A stretch of 64,000 nt of DNA from Pseudomonadota bacterium. GTDB lineage: Bacteria > Myxococcota_A > UBA796 > SXON01. The notes under the pieces are model-generated. The model had not been told where the DNA came from and made no database searches. It saw only the letters and a list, made by a program, of their open reading frames with translations. Position numbers and translations under genes: made by a program. Position 1 is the stretch's first letter. Each line of letters begins with the position of its first letter. Where the stretch lies: contig JAUXQH010000022.1 of the NCBI GenBank assembly GCA_030685065.1, positions 124,001 to 188,000 of the forward strand, given 5' to 3'. Below, piece by piece: positions 19,494-26,965 of the stretch.

Positions 19494-19544
19494 CTGTACG
19501 TCCTCCGGCGGTGCCGGCCATCTGAAGTGGGTTGAGGCCGCCGG

Positions 19545-20279
19545 CTACGGGGCCTTGAAGTTGATCGCGAGGTCGAAGCCGGCCTTGACGGCCTTGCCAC
19601 CGTCCTTCACCGGGTAGAAGCGATAGCGCATGGCCACGTCGCGGGCCGCGTTGCGGAAGATCTCGGCGCAGGTCTTGGGAATGACCTCGTAGGGTACGCC
19701 CTTCTCGTCGATGTTGATGCGGACGGTGCAGCGCTCGTCGGGGAGCTTCAACGCCACCGCCGCCTCGGGATAGTCGCTCTCGCGCACGGTGGCGCGCACC
19801 TTGACCTCGGCCTCGGACCAGTGCACGACCTTGATGCCGGTGCCGCCGAGCTGACCGCCGAGCACACCGCCGATCACGCCGCCTACGACGCCGCCGACCA
19901 CGCCGCCTTCGACGCCGCCCTCGACCCCGCCCTCGACGCCTTCATCCTCGGCCTCGACCACCGGCGCGTCCTCCGGGACCACCTCGAGGGGCACGACCTC
20001 GGTGGGGATCTCCTCGACGGGCTTGACCTCGTCGGGCTTCTTTTCGGTCTTCGGCTTCTTGCTTCCGCCCGCCGGGGGAGGCGGCGGAGGGGGAGGCGGC
20101 GGCGCGGAAAGATCGACGGCGACCTCGATCACCTCGTCCTCTACCACCTCTTCGACCACCTTCGAACCCGCCCAGACCAGGCCGGCCAGGAAGGAGCCGT
20201 TGAGCGCCAAGGAGACCAGGAACGCGCCCGCCTGGCGCTTGGCCTGACGCTGCTGATTCCGGCCTACGCTGTCGAACAT
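19545..20279 (-). CDS. tonB: TonB-family energy transducer with Gly-x-x-Gly repeat
   Basis: A 244-residue TonB-like protein: a short cytoplasmic start, one helix (GAFLVSLALNGSFLAGLVWAG, residues 18-38), a poly-Pro/Lys-rich periplasmic spacer (ten Pro near residues 60-69), an unusual Gly-Val tetrapeptide repeat (residues ~114-146, GVEG/GVVG/GVIG/GVLG), and a C-terminal TonB domain (SDYPEAAVALKLPDERCTVRINID to YRFYPVKDGGKAVKAGF). ATG 20279 starts at the sequence preceding the helix. It heads the operon with exbB, two exbD, the globin, the peroxiredoxin-like gene and the lipoprotein. Confidence 0.88.
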   Translation of the reverse strand: MFDSVGRNQQRQAKRQAGAFLVSLALNGSFLAGLVWAGSKVVEEVVEDEVIEVAVDLSAPPPPPPPPPPAGGSKKPKTEKKPDEVKPVEEIPTEVVPLEVVPEDAPVVEAEDEGVEGGVEGGVEGGVVGGVVGGVIGGVLGGQLGGTGIKVVHWSEAEVKVRATVRESDYPEAAVALKLPDERCTVRINIDEKGVPYEVIPKTCAEIFRNAARDVAMRYRFYPVKDGGKAVKAGFDLAINFKAP

Positions 20280-20331
20280 CCGGGCTCCCGTGGCGAAGCT
20301 AAAGAACGATCCCTCTGCCGAAGCCGCGGCA

Positions 20332-20362
20332 GTGTAACGCCTCGGCAACGGCCCTTTGTCAA
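20332..20362 (-). promoter_or_regulatory. Putative promoter of the tonB operon
   Basis: On the minus strand TTGACA (20362-20357) is followed after 19 bases by TTACAC (20337-20332), about 50 bases before the tonB ATG. The spacing is longer than ideal. Prediction by eye. Confidence 0.4.
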
Positions 20363-20370
20363 CAAGCGGT

Positions 20371-20643
20371 CTACGATCGGACGCCGTCCAGGGGATCGGC
20401 CAAGGCGGCCTCCCGCACGCCGTCGGCGGCCGCGGTGAGGGCGATGATCCGCGCGTCGGCTGCGTCGAGCCGCTCGTGACACTCCCGCACGAGCCCGACA
20501 CCCTCCTCGAACAGGCGCAGGGCCTCCTCGAGGGCGAGGTCACCGCGCTCGAGCCGGGCCACGCGCGCTTCGAGCTCGGACAAGCCGGCCTCGAAGCTTC
20601 GTGGTTCGCTCGGACGTGGCTCGTTCGCTCCCGGCTCGCTCAC
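20371..20643 (-). CDS. xseB: Exodeoxyribonuclease VII small subunit
   Basis: A 90-residue protein with the XseB coiled-coil pattern: SFEAGLSELEARVARLERGDL, then LALEEALRLFEEGVGLVREC and HERLDAADARI. XseB binds the catalytic subunit XseA to form the processive single-strand nuclease exonuclease VII. The GTG start at 20643 shares bases with the stop of the large upstream gene (GTGA), so its translation is coupled to a putative XPB-helicase partner. No xseA is in the window. The N-terminal PGANEPRPSEPRS extension is longer than usual. Confidence 0.82.
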   Translation of the reverse strand: MSEPGANEPRPSEPRSFEAGLSELEARVARLERGDLALEEALRLFEEGVGLVRECHERLDAADARIIALTAAADGVREAALADPLDGVRS

Positions 20644-23339
20644 TTGGCGCTCGCGCGGGGCTCGGCCGACCGTGCGCGCTCGATTTGCGCGAGCGAGTAG
20701 GTGAGCCGGGTGTTCGAGACGATGTCGGTGGCCACGAGAACCTGGGCGCCTTCGCGGTTGAGGGTGATGCGCTCGGGCGCGACCATCAACGTGCGACGGG
20801 TCTGATCCTTTACGGAGAAGTACACCATCTCGAGCCATTGCCCCTGCTGGATGACGCGATCGATGATCGCGCGAACGTCCGCCGGAGAAGCACGCGACGG
20901 GCCCTCCTGCTTCCGTTTCTGGCGCTGGGCGCCTTGCGCGGCGGCGCTGCCCGGCACGGGGCGCAGATCCTCCGGCTGGGTGTCGGCCGAGTGGGCGCGC
21001 GCGAGCGGGTCGTCCCGCTGGTCCCGGGCCTCCGCGAGGAGGTGGTGCAGGCGCAGACGGGCCTCCGCCGCGTCCTCGTCCGCCGGGTAGCGGCGAAGCT
21101 CCTTTGCCGGGTTGAAGCCGGTGGCCTGGAGCTCGGCGACAAGCTCCGGGATGCGCCGCCTGTCGACGGCGTAGAGCCCCGGCGCGAAGCGGTGGAGCAG
21201 GAACGGCTTGAGTTGCCGGAGCCCCTCCATCCGCCGCACCGCCGAGCGGTGCACGGTGAGCGCCACGATCTCGTGGAACTCGACGTCGGCCTCCTGGCCC
21301 ATCCACGCGCGGAGCGTGTTCTCGACGTTCTCAGGCAGGCCGATCTGGCTGTTCTCGCGCAGGAAGTCGTAGACCTCCTCGCGCCGCCAGCCCTTGCGCA
21401 GCGCCTGCTCGATCGTGACTTCCGTGATCTTGTAGGTGTTGGCGCGGTCGCAGCCGGTGAGCTCCGCGAGCTCGCCCACCCGGAACAGGAGGATCGGCGC
21501 GAGGCCCGCCGGCGCCATGATCTCGTAGGAGGGCGTCAGGTAGAACTGGCTGAACCCCTCGTCCTCCGGGGGATCGAGCAGCTTCGCGGCGCGCGGCGTG
21601 AGCTTGTAGAACTTCTGCTGGCCCCAGAGCCCGAGCTCGAGCATGCCGCACGCGACGAGCGCGGTGAAGCTGTAGCTGTCGCGCTCGGTCCCGCGGGGCG
21701 AGTGGTACAGCCCCTTGTGGAAGCGCTCGCGCCACTCCTCGCCGCGCTTCCAGCGCCGGTAGAGGGCTTGGAGCGGGGCCTCGGGGATCCACTCGTCCTT
21801 GGCGGACTGAACGGCCCAGAGCACCCACTCCGCCATCGGAAAGCGCTTCTCCAGCGCGCGGAACACCAGGTCGCGCTGGTCCTCCGGCTCGAGGTGCAGC
21901 CACTCCTCGACGACGTCACGGTTGACCGCCACGCGGTCGCCGCGGAGCTCGATCATGCCGTGCATCATCAGGAAGTCGTAGTGGAGGTTGAACAGCTCGC
22001 TGTCCGGGCTCCAGATCTGCGCGAAGAAGCGATCGAGCTCGTCCTTGTGGGCCTTGAAGACCTCCTGGCGCTGGGTGAGCCGGGGAGGGCGCTGGTCGAG
22101 GTACGTCGCCAGCGTGGCGAGCGAGAAGTCCAGCGGCGGACAGAAGGGCCGCTGATCGGGGACGCGGATGTCCTCGTGCTGGAACGTCGGGAGCGAAAGC
22201 TCGCTCTCGAGGTGCTCGATGAGCGAGTCGACGAGCGGCTCGGGCACGAGGTAGTAGAACCCGTCCTCCATCGACTCCGACGCGAAGACGAGCCCACGAT
22301 CCGCGACCATCTGCATGGTGCGCGCCCAGTCGCTCTCACGGCCGCCGAGCACCAGGACGAGCTCCCGGTGGAATTCCTCCGCGTGTGCGAGCCCACCGCA
22401 CTGGATGAGCGCGGCGAGCGCCTGGCGATCCCGCTGGTGCATCTGCGCGAGGAGGCCGGACAAGCGGCTGCCCTGCGCGATGGCGCGCACGGTGAGCTGC
22501 GTCATCCGCTCCAGGTCGGGCACGCGGGACGGCTGCCCGCCCATCGCCCGGTAGAGCGAGCCGAGGAGGCTCTCGGGCAGGCGCGAGAAGTACTGGACCA
22601 GGTCGTCCAGCTCGCCGCGCGCCATGCGCCGCCGCCGCACCACGCCGGCCACGGGCTTCCAGCGCTTGCGGTGGATGCGCGGCCGCGCGGGCAGCTTTCC
22701 GGTGCTCGGAAGCACCACGCCGGGGCCCTCGCCCTCGTCCCCACGGACGAGGCGCCGGCCGCGCCGGGGGCGCCCGCTCTCGTCCTCGCCACGGTCGCCC
22801 AGATCGCGATCCCCGCCCTGGCGATCGACGGCGTGGCGGTCCCCGCCGTGGCGATCGCCACCTTGGCGCTCCCCGCGTTCGCCGCGGTCATTCGGCTCGG
22901 CCTCGACGCGCGCGGGGCGATCCCCACGATCGCCGCCGCGATCGCGATCGCCGCCACCGCGCTCTCCGCGGTCGTCCGTGCGCGGGCCACGGTCATCGGT
23001 GCGCGGGCCACGGTCGTCGGTGCGCGGGCCACGGTCATCGGTGCGCGGGCCACGGTCGTCCGCGCGAGCGCCGCCGCGGCCGCCACGGTCCCGATCGCCG
23101 CCGCCCTCGGGGCGCGGACGCGGAGGACGGTCGGGGCGCGGAGGACGGTCGGCACGCGGGGGCCGCTCCGGCCGCTCCGGTCGGTCGGTCCGCTGTTCAG
23201 CCTGTACGTTCACCTCGGGAGTGCCCGTGCCCTCGCCCGGCGCGTCCCCACCACTGCGGCGGCGCCTACGCCTGCGCCGCCTGCGCCCCGCACCCGCGTC
23301 ATCCGGCCCACCCGCGAGCTCCGTCCGTTCGTTCGACAT
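20640..23339 (-). CDS. Helicase-associated (PF13625/Rv0862c-like) protein with WYL-like C-terminal domain; probable XPB partner
   Basis: An 899-residue protein encoded just downstream of an XPB helicase. Residues 1-200 are low-complexity and strongly charged: an Arg10 run, Pro/Arg/Asp repeats and a TDDRGPR heptad repeated about four times (residues 93-125). The middle (about 230-700) resembles the helicase-associated winged-helix proteins paired with XPB in actinobacteria (for example Rv0862c next to Rv0861c), with SLPTFQHEDIRVPD and FYLTPSYEIMAPAGLAPILLFRVGELAEL. The C terminus (ADVRAIIDRVIQQGQWLEMVY to SYSLAQIERA) has a WYL-like layout. ATG 23339 follows GGAAGG. It may guide XPB to damaged DNA or act as its regulator; this is inference. 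Confidence 0.75.
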   Translation of the reverse strand: MSNERTELAGGPDDAGAGRRRRRRRRRRSGGDAPGEGTGTPEVNVQAEQRTDRPERPERPPRADRPPRPDRPPRPRPEGGGDRDRGGRGGARADDRGPRTDDRGPRTDDRGPRTDDRGPRTDDRGERGGGDRDRGGDRGDRPARVEAEPNDRGERGERQGGDRHGGDRHAVDRQGGDRDLGDRGEDESGRPRRGRRLVRGDEGEGPGVVLPSTGKLPARPRIHRKRWKPVAGVVRRRRMARGELDDLVQYFSRLPESLLGSLYRAMGGQPSRVPDLERMTQLTVRAIAQGSRLSGLLAQMHQRDRQALAALIQCGGLAHAEEFHRELVLVLGGRESDWARTMQMVADRGLVFASESMEDGFYYLVPEPLVDSLIEHLESELSLPTFQHEDIRVPDQRPFCPPLDFSLATLATYLDQRPPRLTQRQEVFKAHKDELDRFFAQIWSPDSELFNLHYDFLMMHGMIELRGDRVAVNRDVVEEWLHLEPEDQRDLVFRALEKRFPMAEWVLWAVQSAKDEWIPEAPLQALYRRWKRGEEWRERFHKGLYHSPRGTERDSYSFTALVACGMLELGLWGQQKFYKLTPRAAKLLDPPEDEGFSQFYLTPSYEIMAPAGLAPILLFRVGELAELTGCDRANTYKITEVTIEQALRKGWRREEVYDFLRENSQIGLPENVENTLRAWMGQEADVEFHEIVALTVHRSAVRRMEGLRQLKPFLLHRFAPGLYAVDRRRIPELVAELQATGFNPAKELRRYPADEDAAEARLRLHHLLAEARDQRDDPLARAHSADTQPEDLRPVPGSAAAQGAQRQKRKQEGPSRASPADVRAIIDRVIQQGQWLEMVYFSVKDQTRRTLMVAPERITLNREGAQVLVATDIVSNTRLTYSLAQIERARSAEPRASAK
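22965..23063. repeat. 21-bp tandem repeat within the helicase-partner gene
   Basis: Four and a half near-identical 21-bp units (core GTGCGCGGGCCACGGTC on the plus strand) encode the TDDRGPR heptads. The period is a multiple of three, so copy-number change would keep the frame and alter the length of the charged N-terminal tail. Confidence 0.85.
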
Positions 23340-23360
23340 CAACCTTCCTATGCCCGCCGG

Positions 23361-25043
23361 TCAGGACGGGGTGGTCTCCTGGATGTAGTAGCGGTAGCCC
23401 TGTTCCGTGAGGAACAGTTGGCGTTTCATCGCGAACTCCTGCTCCTTCGATTCGCGGGTCACCACGCTGTAGAAGGACGCACCGTCCTTCTTGGGGCGGA
23501 GGATGCGGCCGAGGCGCTGGGCCTCTTCCTGACGCGATCCGAACGATCCCGAAACCTGGATCGCGACGTTGGCGTCCGGCAGGTCGATCGAGAAATTGGC
23601 TACCTTGCTCACGACGAGCAGCTTGATCCGCCCGTCGCGGAACTTCCCGAACAGATCCTCGCGCACGGCCCCGGGGGTTTCACCCGTGATGAGCGGCGCG
23701 TTGAACCGGCGCGCGATGTCCTTGAGCTGGTCGAGGTAGGTGCCGATGATCAGCACGTTGTCGTCCCGGTGCTTCTTGACCAGGTCGTCGAGCACCTTGA
23801 GCTTCGCCGGGTTCGTGGCGGCGATGCGGAACTTCTCGCCTTCCCGCGCGCGGTCGTACTGATCGAAGAGGGCGCCGCCGAAGCCGACGCGCACCTCGTA
23901 GCACTTCGCCTCGGCGATCCAGCCCTTCTCCTCGAGTGTCTGCCAGCCCAGGTCGAAGCGCTTCGGCCCGACGAGGCTGAACACGTCCCCCTCGCGGCCG
24001 TCCTCCCGCACGAGCGTGGCGGTCAGACCGAGGCGGCGGCGGCCCTGAAGGTCGGCGGTGGCGCCGAACACCGGGGCCGGGAGCAGATGCACCTCGTCGT
24101 AGACGATGAGGCCCCAGTTGTGGTCCTCGAACAGGTGGAGGTGCGCGAACTTCGCCTCTTTCGAGGAGCGCCAGGTGAGGATCTGGTAGGTCGCCACGGT
24201 CACCGGGCGGATCTGCTTGATCTCGCCCGTGTAGGCCCCCACCTGGTCGGGGGTGAGATCGGTCTTGTCGAGGATCTCCCGCACCCATTGATGCACGGCC
24301 GCGCCGTTCGTGGCGAGGATGAGCGTGTGCTGGTTGACCAGGGCCATGGCCTTGATCGCCACGATGGTCTTCCCCGCGCCGCACGGGAGCACGATCACGC
24401 CGTGACCGCCCGAGGGCTTGCCGCCCTGGTACCAGCGGTCGGCGGACAGGACCTGGTAGTCCCGCAGGCCGAAGGGCTGCCCGTTGCTCTTGAGCGTGGA
24501 GCGCAGGTGGATGTCGAGCGGATCTCCGTCGAGAAAGCCCGCTACGTCCTCGACGGGCCAGCCGGCCTGGAGCATCCGCTGCTTGAAGATGCCGCGGTGG
24601 CCGGCGTGGATGGCGAAGTAGCGCTTGCCGTCCTCCAAAAGCAGCTCGGCGACCGACTTCTCGTTGCCGATGAGCTTGGCGACGTAGGCGGTGGCGAACT
24701 CGAGGCGGAGCAGCTTGCCCGGCTGGTCGGGGTGCGCCACGATGCGCACCAGGCCGTAGCGCTCGATGGTCTCGCCGACCTGCGTGAGCACGTTCGGAGG
24801 CACGTCGAACTTCGAGAATGCCCGCAGCCCGTCGACGATTTCGTCGCGACGCATCCCGCTGCTCGCCGCGTTCCACAGCGACAACGGGTTGATGCGGTAG
24901 GTGTGCAGGTGTTCGGGAGACGTCTCGAGCTCAGCGAAGCGGGACAGGAAGTCGCGCACCTCTTCGTAGCGGGAGTGTTTCGTCTCGAGCAGGACCTTGC
25001 CATCCCCCTGGACGATGAGGGGATTGTCAGGCCTGACGTGCAT
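23361..25043 (-). CDS. XPB/RAD25-type DNA helicase
   Basis: A 560-residue superfamily-2 helicase. It has a Walker A motif in VLPCGAGKTIVAIKAM, a DEVH box (IVYDEVHLLPAP), GLTATLVREDGREGD with the RED motif that marks XPB, and motif VI QRLGRILRPK. The N-terminal ~190 residues form the damage-recognition-like region of XPB. XPB unwinds or translocates on DNA in nucleotide excision repair; bacterial copies are common in actinobacteria and scattered elsewhere. The downstream gene begins 21 bases after its stop and encodes the presumed partner. Confidence 0.92.
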   Translation of the reverse strand: MHVRPDNPLIVQGDGKVLLETKHSRYEEVRDFLSRFAELETSPEHLHTYRINPLSLWNAASSGMRRDEIVDGLRAFSKFDVPPNVLTQVGETIERYGLVRIVAHPDQPGKLLRLEFATAYVAKLIGNEKSVAELLLEDGKRYFAIHAGHRGIFKQRMLQAGWPVEDVAGFLDGDPLDIHLRSTLKSNGQPFGLRDYQVLSADRWYQGGKPSGGHGVIVLPCGAGKTIVAIKAMALVNQHTLILATNGAAVHQWVREILDKTDLTPDQVGAYTGEIKQIRPVTVATYQILTWRSSKEAKFAHLHLFEDHNWGLIVYDEVHLLPAPVFGATADLQGRRRLGLTATLVREDGREGDVFSLVGPKRFDLGWQTLEEKGWIAEAKCYEVRVGFGGALFDQYDRAREGEKFRIAATNPAKLKVLDDLVKKHRDDNVLIIGTYLDQLKDIARRFNAPLITGETPGAVREDLFGKFRDGRIKLLVVSKVANFSIDLPDANVAIQVSGSFGSRQEEAQRLGRILRPKKDGASFYSVVTRESKEQEFAMKRQLFLTEQGYRYYIQETTPS

Positions 25044-25291
25044 TCGTCATGTGGTCGCGTCCTCCCGGACGGCAGATCTCGGTCCTCGTCGCGGTGGTTA
25101 CCGTGGACATGCCGACGGACCTTCCGCGAAGGCAACGCGTGCACAGGGCGTGCACGATGCCTTTGCCCAGCGTGGACGGCACCGATCGCCGTCCTGGGCA
25201 CTATCCACCCCCGGGCCGGAGGAGTCCGCAACCCGGGGATCTGCCTCTCACCTTACGCGCTGTGGCGCGAATGTCAACCGAGACGCGTCGA

Positions 25292-26920
25292 CTATCCGAG
25301 GAACGGATACCGCCACTCCAGGGGCGGGACGAACGTTTCCTTGATCGTGCGCGGCGAGATCCACCTGAGGAGGTTCTGCGGAGCCCCGGCCTTGTCGTTC
25401 GTGCCGCTGGCGCGCCCGCCCCCGAAGGGCTGCTGCCCGACGACAGCGCCCGTGGGCTTGTCGTTGATGTAGAAGTTTCCGGCGGCGTGGCGCAGCGCTT
25501 CGAGCGCGGACTCGATCGGCGCGCGCTCCCTCGAAAAAACGGCCCCGGTGAGCGCGTACGGGCTCGTGGTGTCCACGAGGGCGAGGGTCTCGGCCCACTG
25601 GGCCTCGGGGTACACGTAGGCGGTGACGATGGGCCCGAAGATCTCCTCCTCCATCAGGCGGTGGTGCGGATCCTGGACGCGCACGAGCGTGGGCTTCACG
25701 AACCAGCCGACGCTGCCGTCCGCCGTGCCGCCCGACACGATCTCCTGCGCCCGGGCGAGCTCGAGGTAGCTCTGGTGCCGGTTGAACGCCTTCTCGTCGA
25801 TGACGGCGCCGACGAAGTTCGTCAGGTCGCGCACGTCCCCCTGCTTCATCTCCGCCATCATCGCGGCGGCGCGCTCCGACACCTCGGGCCACAGGCCGTC
25901 CGGCACGTAGATGCGGCTCGCCGCCGAGCACTTCTGGCCCTGGTACTCGAACCCCCCGCGCACGATCGCCACGGCGAGCGCCTGGGGATCCGCCGAGGCG
26001 TGCGCGAGGATGAAGTCCTTGCCGCCGGTCTCACCGACGATGCGCGGATACTGGCGGTAGCGGGAGATGTTCTCGCCGATCGTGCGCCACATCCACTGGA
26101 ACACGCCGGTCGAGCCGGTGAAGTGCACGCCGCCGAGCTCGGGGCGGACGAGCATCGCGCCGCCAACGTCCGGGCCGTCCCCGTGGAGCAGGTTGATCAC
26201 GCCGTCCGGCAGGCCCGCCGCGCGGAGGAGCGAGTAGAGCACCCAGCACGACGCGGCCGAGGTCGTGGCGGGCTTCCACACCACGGTGTTGCCGACGAGG
26301 GCGGGCGCGGTGGGGAGGTTCGCGGCGATGGAGGAGAAGTTGAACGGGGTGACCGCGAACACGAACCCGTCGAGCGGGCGGTGGTCCGTGCGGTTCCAGG
26401 TGCCGGGCGCGTTCTCCGGGGGTTGCTCGGCGAGGATGTCGCGGTAGTACGAGACGTTGAAGCGCCAGAAGTCGATGAGCTCGCACGCGGCGTCGATCTC
26501 GGCCTGGTGTACGGTCTTGCTCTGGCCGAGCATCGTGGCGGCGTTCACCCGGTCGCGCCAGGGGCCGGCGAGCAGGTCGGCCGCGCGGAGGAGAACCGCG
26601 GCGCGAGCCTCCCAAGGGAGCGCTGCCCAGGCGGGACGGGCGTCCTCCGCGGCGCGCGCGGCCCGGTCGATCTCCGCGGGGCCGGCCATGTGAACGCGGG
26701 CGATCACGTGGCCGTGCGCGTGCGGCATCGTCACGTCGCGCGTGCGGCCCGTGTACACGTCCATCCCGCCGACGACGCAGGGGATCTCCACGACCTCCGC
26801 GGCCTGGCGCGCGAGCTCTCTCTCGAGCGAGGCGCGCTCGGCCGTGCCGGGGGCATAGGCGCGCACGGGTTCGTTGACGGGCCGAGGGACACGGAAGAGG
26901 CCGTTGGTCATGGCCGGCAT
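25292..26920 (-). CDS. pruA: L-glutamate gamma-semialdehyde dehydrogenase (1-pyrroline-5-carboxylate dehydrogenase)
   Basis: A ~540-residue NAD-dependent aldehyde dehydrogenase of the stand-alone P5C dehydrogenase type, which oxidises glutamate semialdehyde to glutamate in proline breakdown. Signatures are the N-terminal FRVPRPVNEPVRAYAPGTAE, FTGSTGVFQWMW, the Glu in GETGGKDFI and the catalytic Cys in YQGQKCSAASRIYVP. ATG 26920 (MPAM) and ATG 26911 (MTNG) are both possible; family members usually start near MTNG. It is divergent from the phosphotransferase-like gene with 45 bases between. No proline dehydrogenase is nearby. Confidence 0.92.
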   Translation of the reverse strand: MPAMTNGLFRVPRPVNEPVRAYAPGTAERASLERELARQAAEVVEIPCVVGGMDVYTGRTRDVTMPHAHGHVIARVHMAGPAEIDRAARAAEDARPAWAALPWEARAAVLLRAADLLAGPWRDRVNAATMLGQSKTVHQAEIDAACELIDFWRFNVSYYRDILAEQPPENAPGTWNRTDHRPLDGFVFAVTPFNFSSIAANLPTAPALVGNTVVWKPATTSAASCWVLYSLLRAAGLPDGVINLLHGDGPDVGGAMLVRPELGGVHFTGSTGVFQWMWRTIGENISRYRQYPRIVGETGGKDFILAHASADPQALAVAIVRGGFEYQGQKCSAASRIYVPDGLWPEVSERAAAMMAEMKQGDVRDLTNFVGAVIDEKAFNRHQSYLELARAQEIVSGGTADGSVGWFVKPTLVRVQDPHHRLMEEEIFGPIVTAYVYPEAQWAETLALVDTTSPYALTGAVFSRERAPIESALEALRHAAGNFYINDKPTGAVVGQQPFGGGRASGTNDKAGAPQNLLRWISPRTIKETFVPPLEWRYPFLG

Positions 26921-26965
26921 CTATCGTGACACCCCTGTCGGAGGCGATCGGTTAGTCGCCAGCCC

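Noticed and set aside
25044..25291. Additional small gene between XPB and pruA
   Set aside because: The open frames in this 248-base gap are low-complexity extensions without ribosome-binding sites or conserved patterns; it is best read as leader DNA of the helicase operon.
20601..25472. 1623-residue plus-strand frame
   Set aside because: It is entirely antisense to xseB, the helicase partner and XPB, with no motifs of its own.
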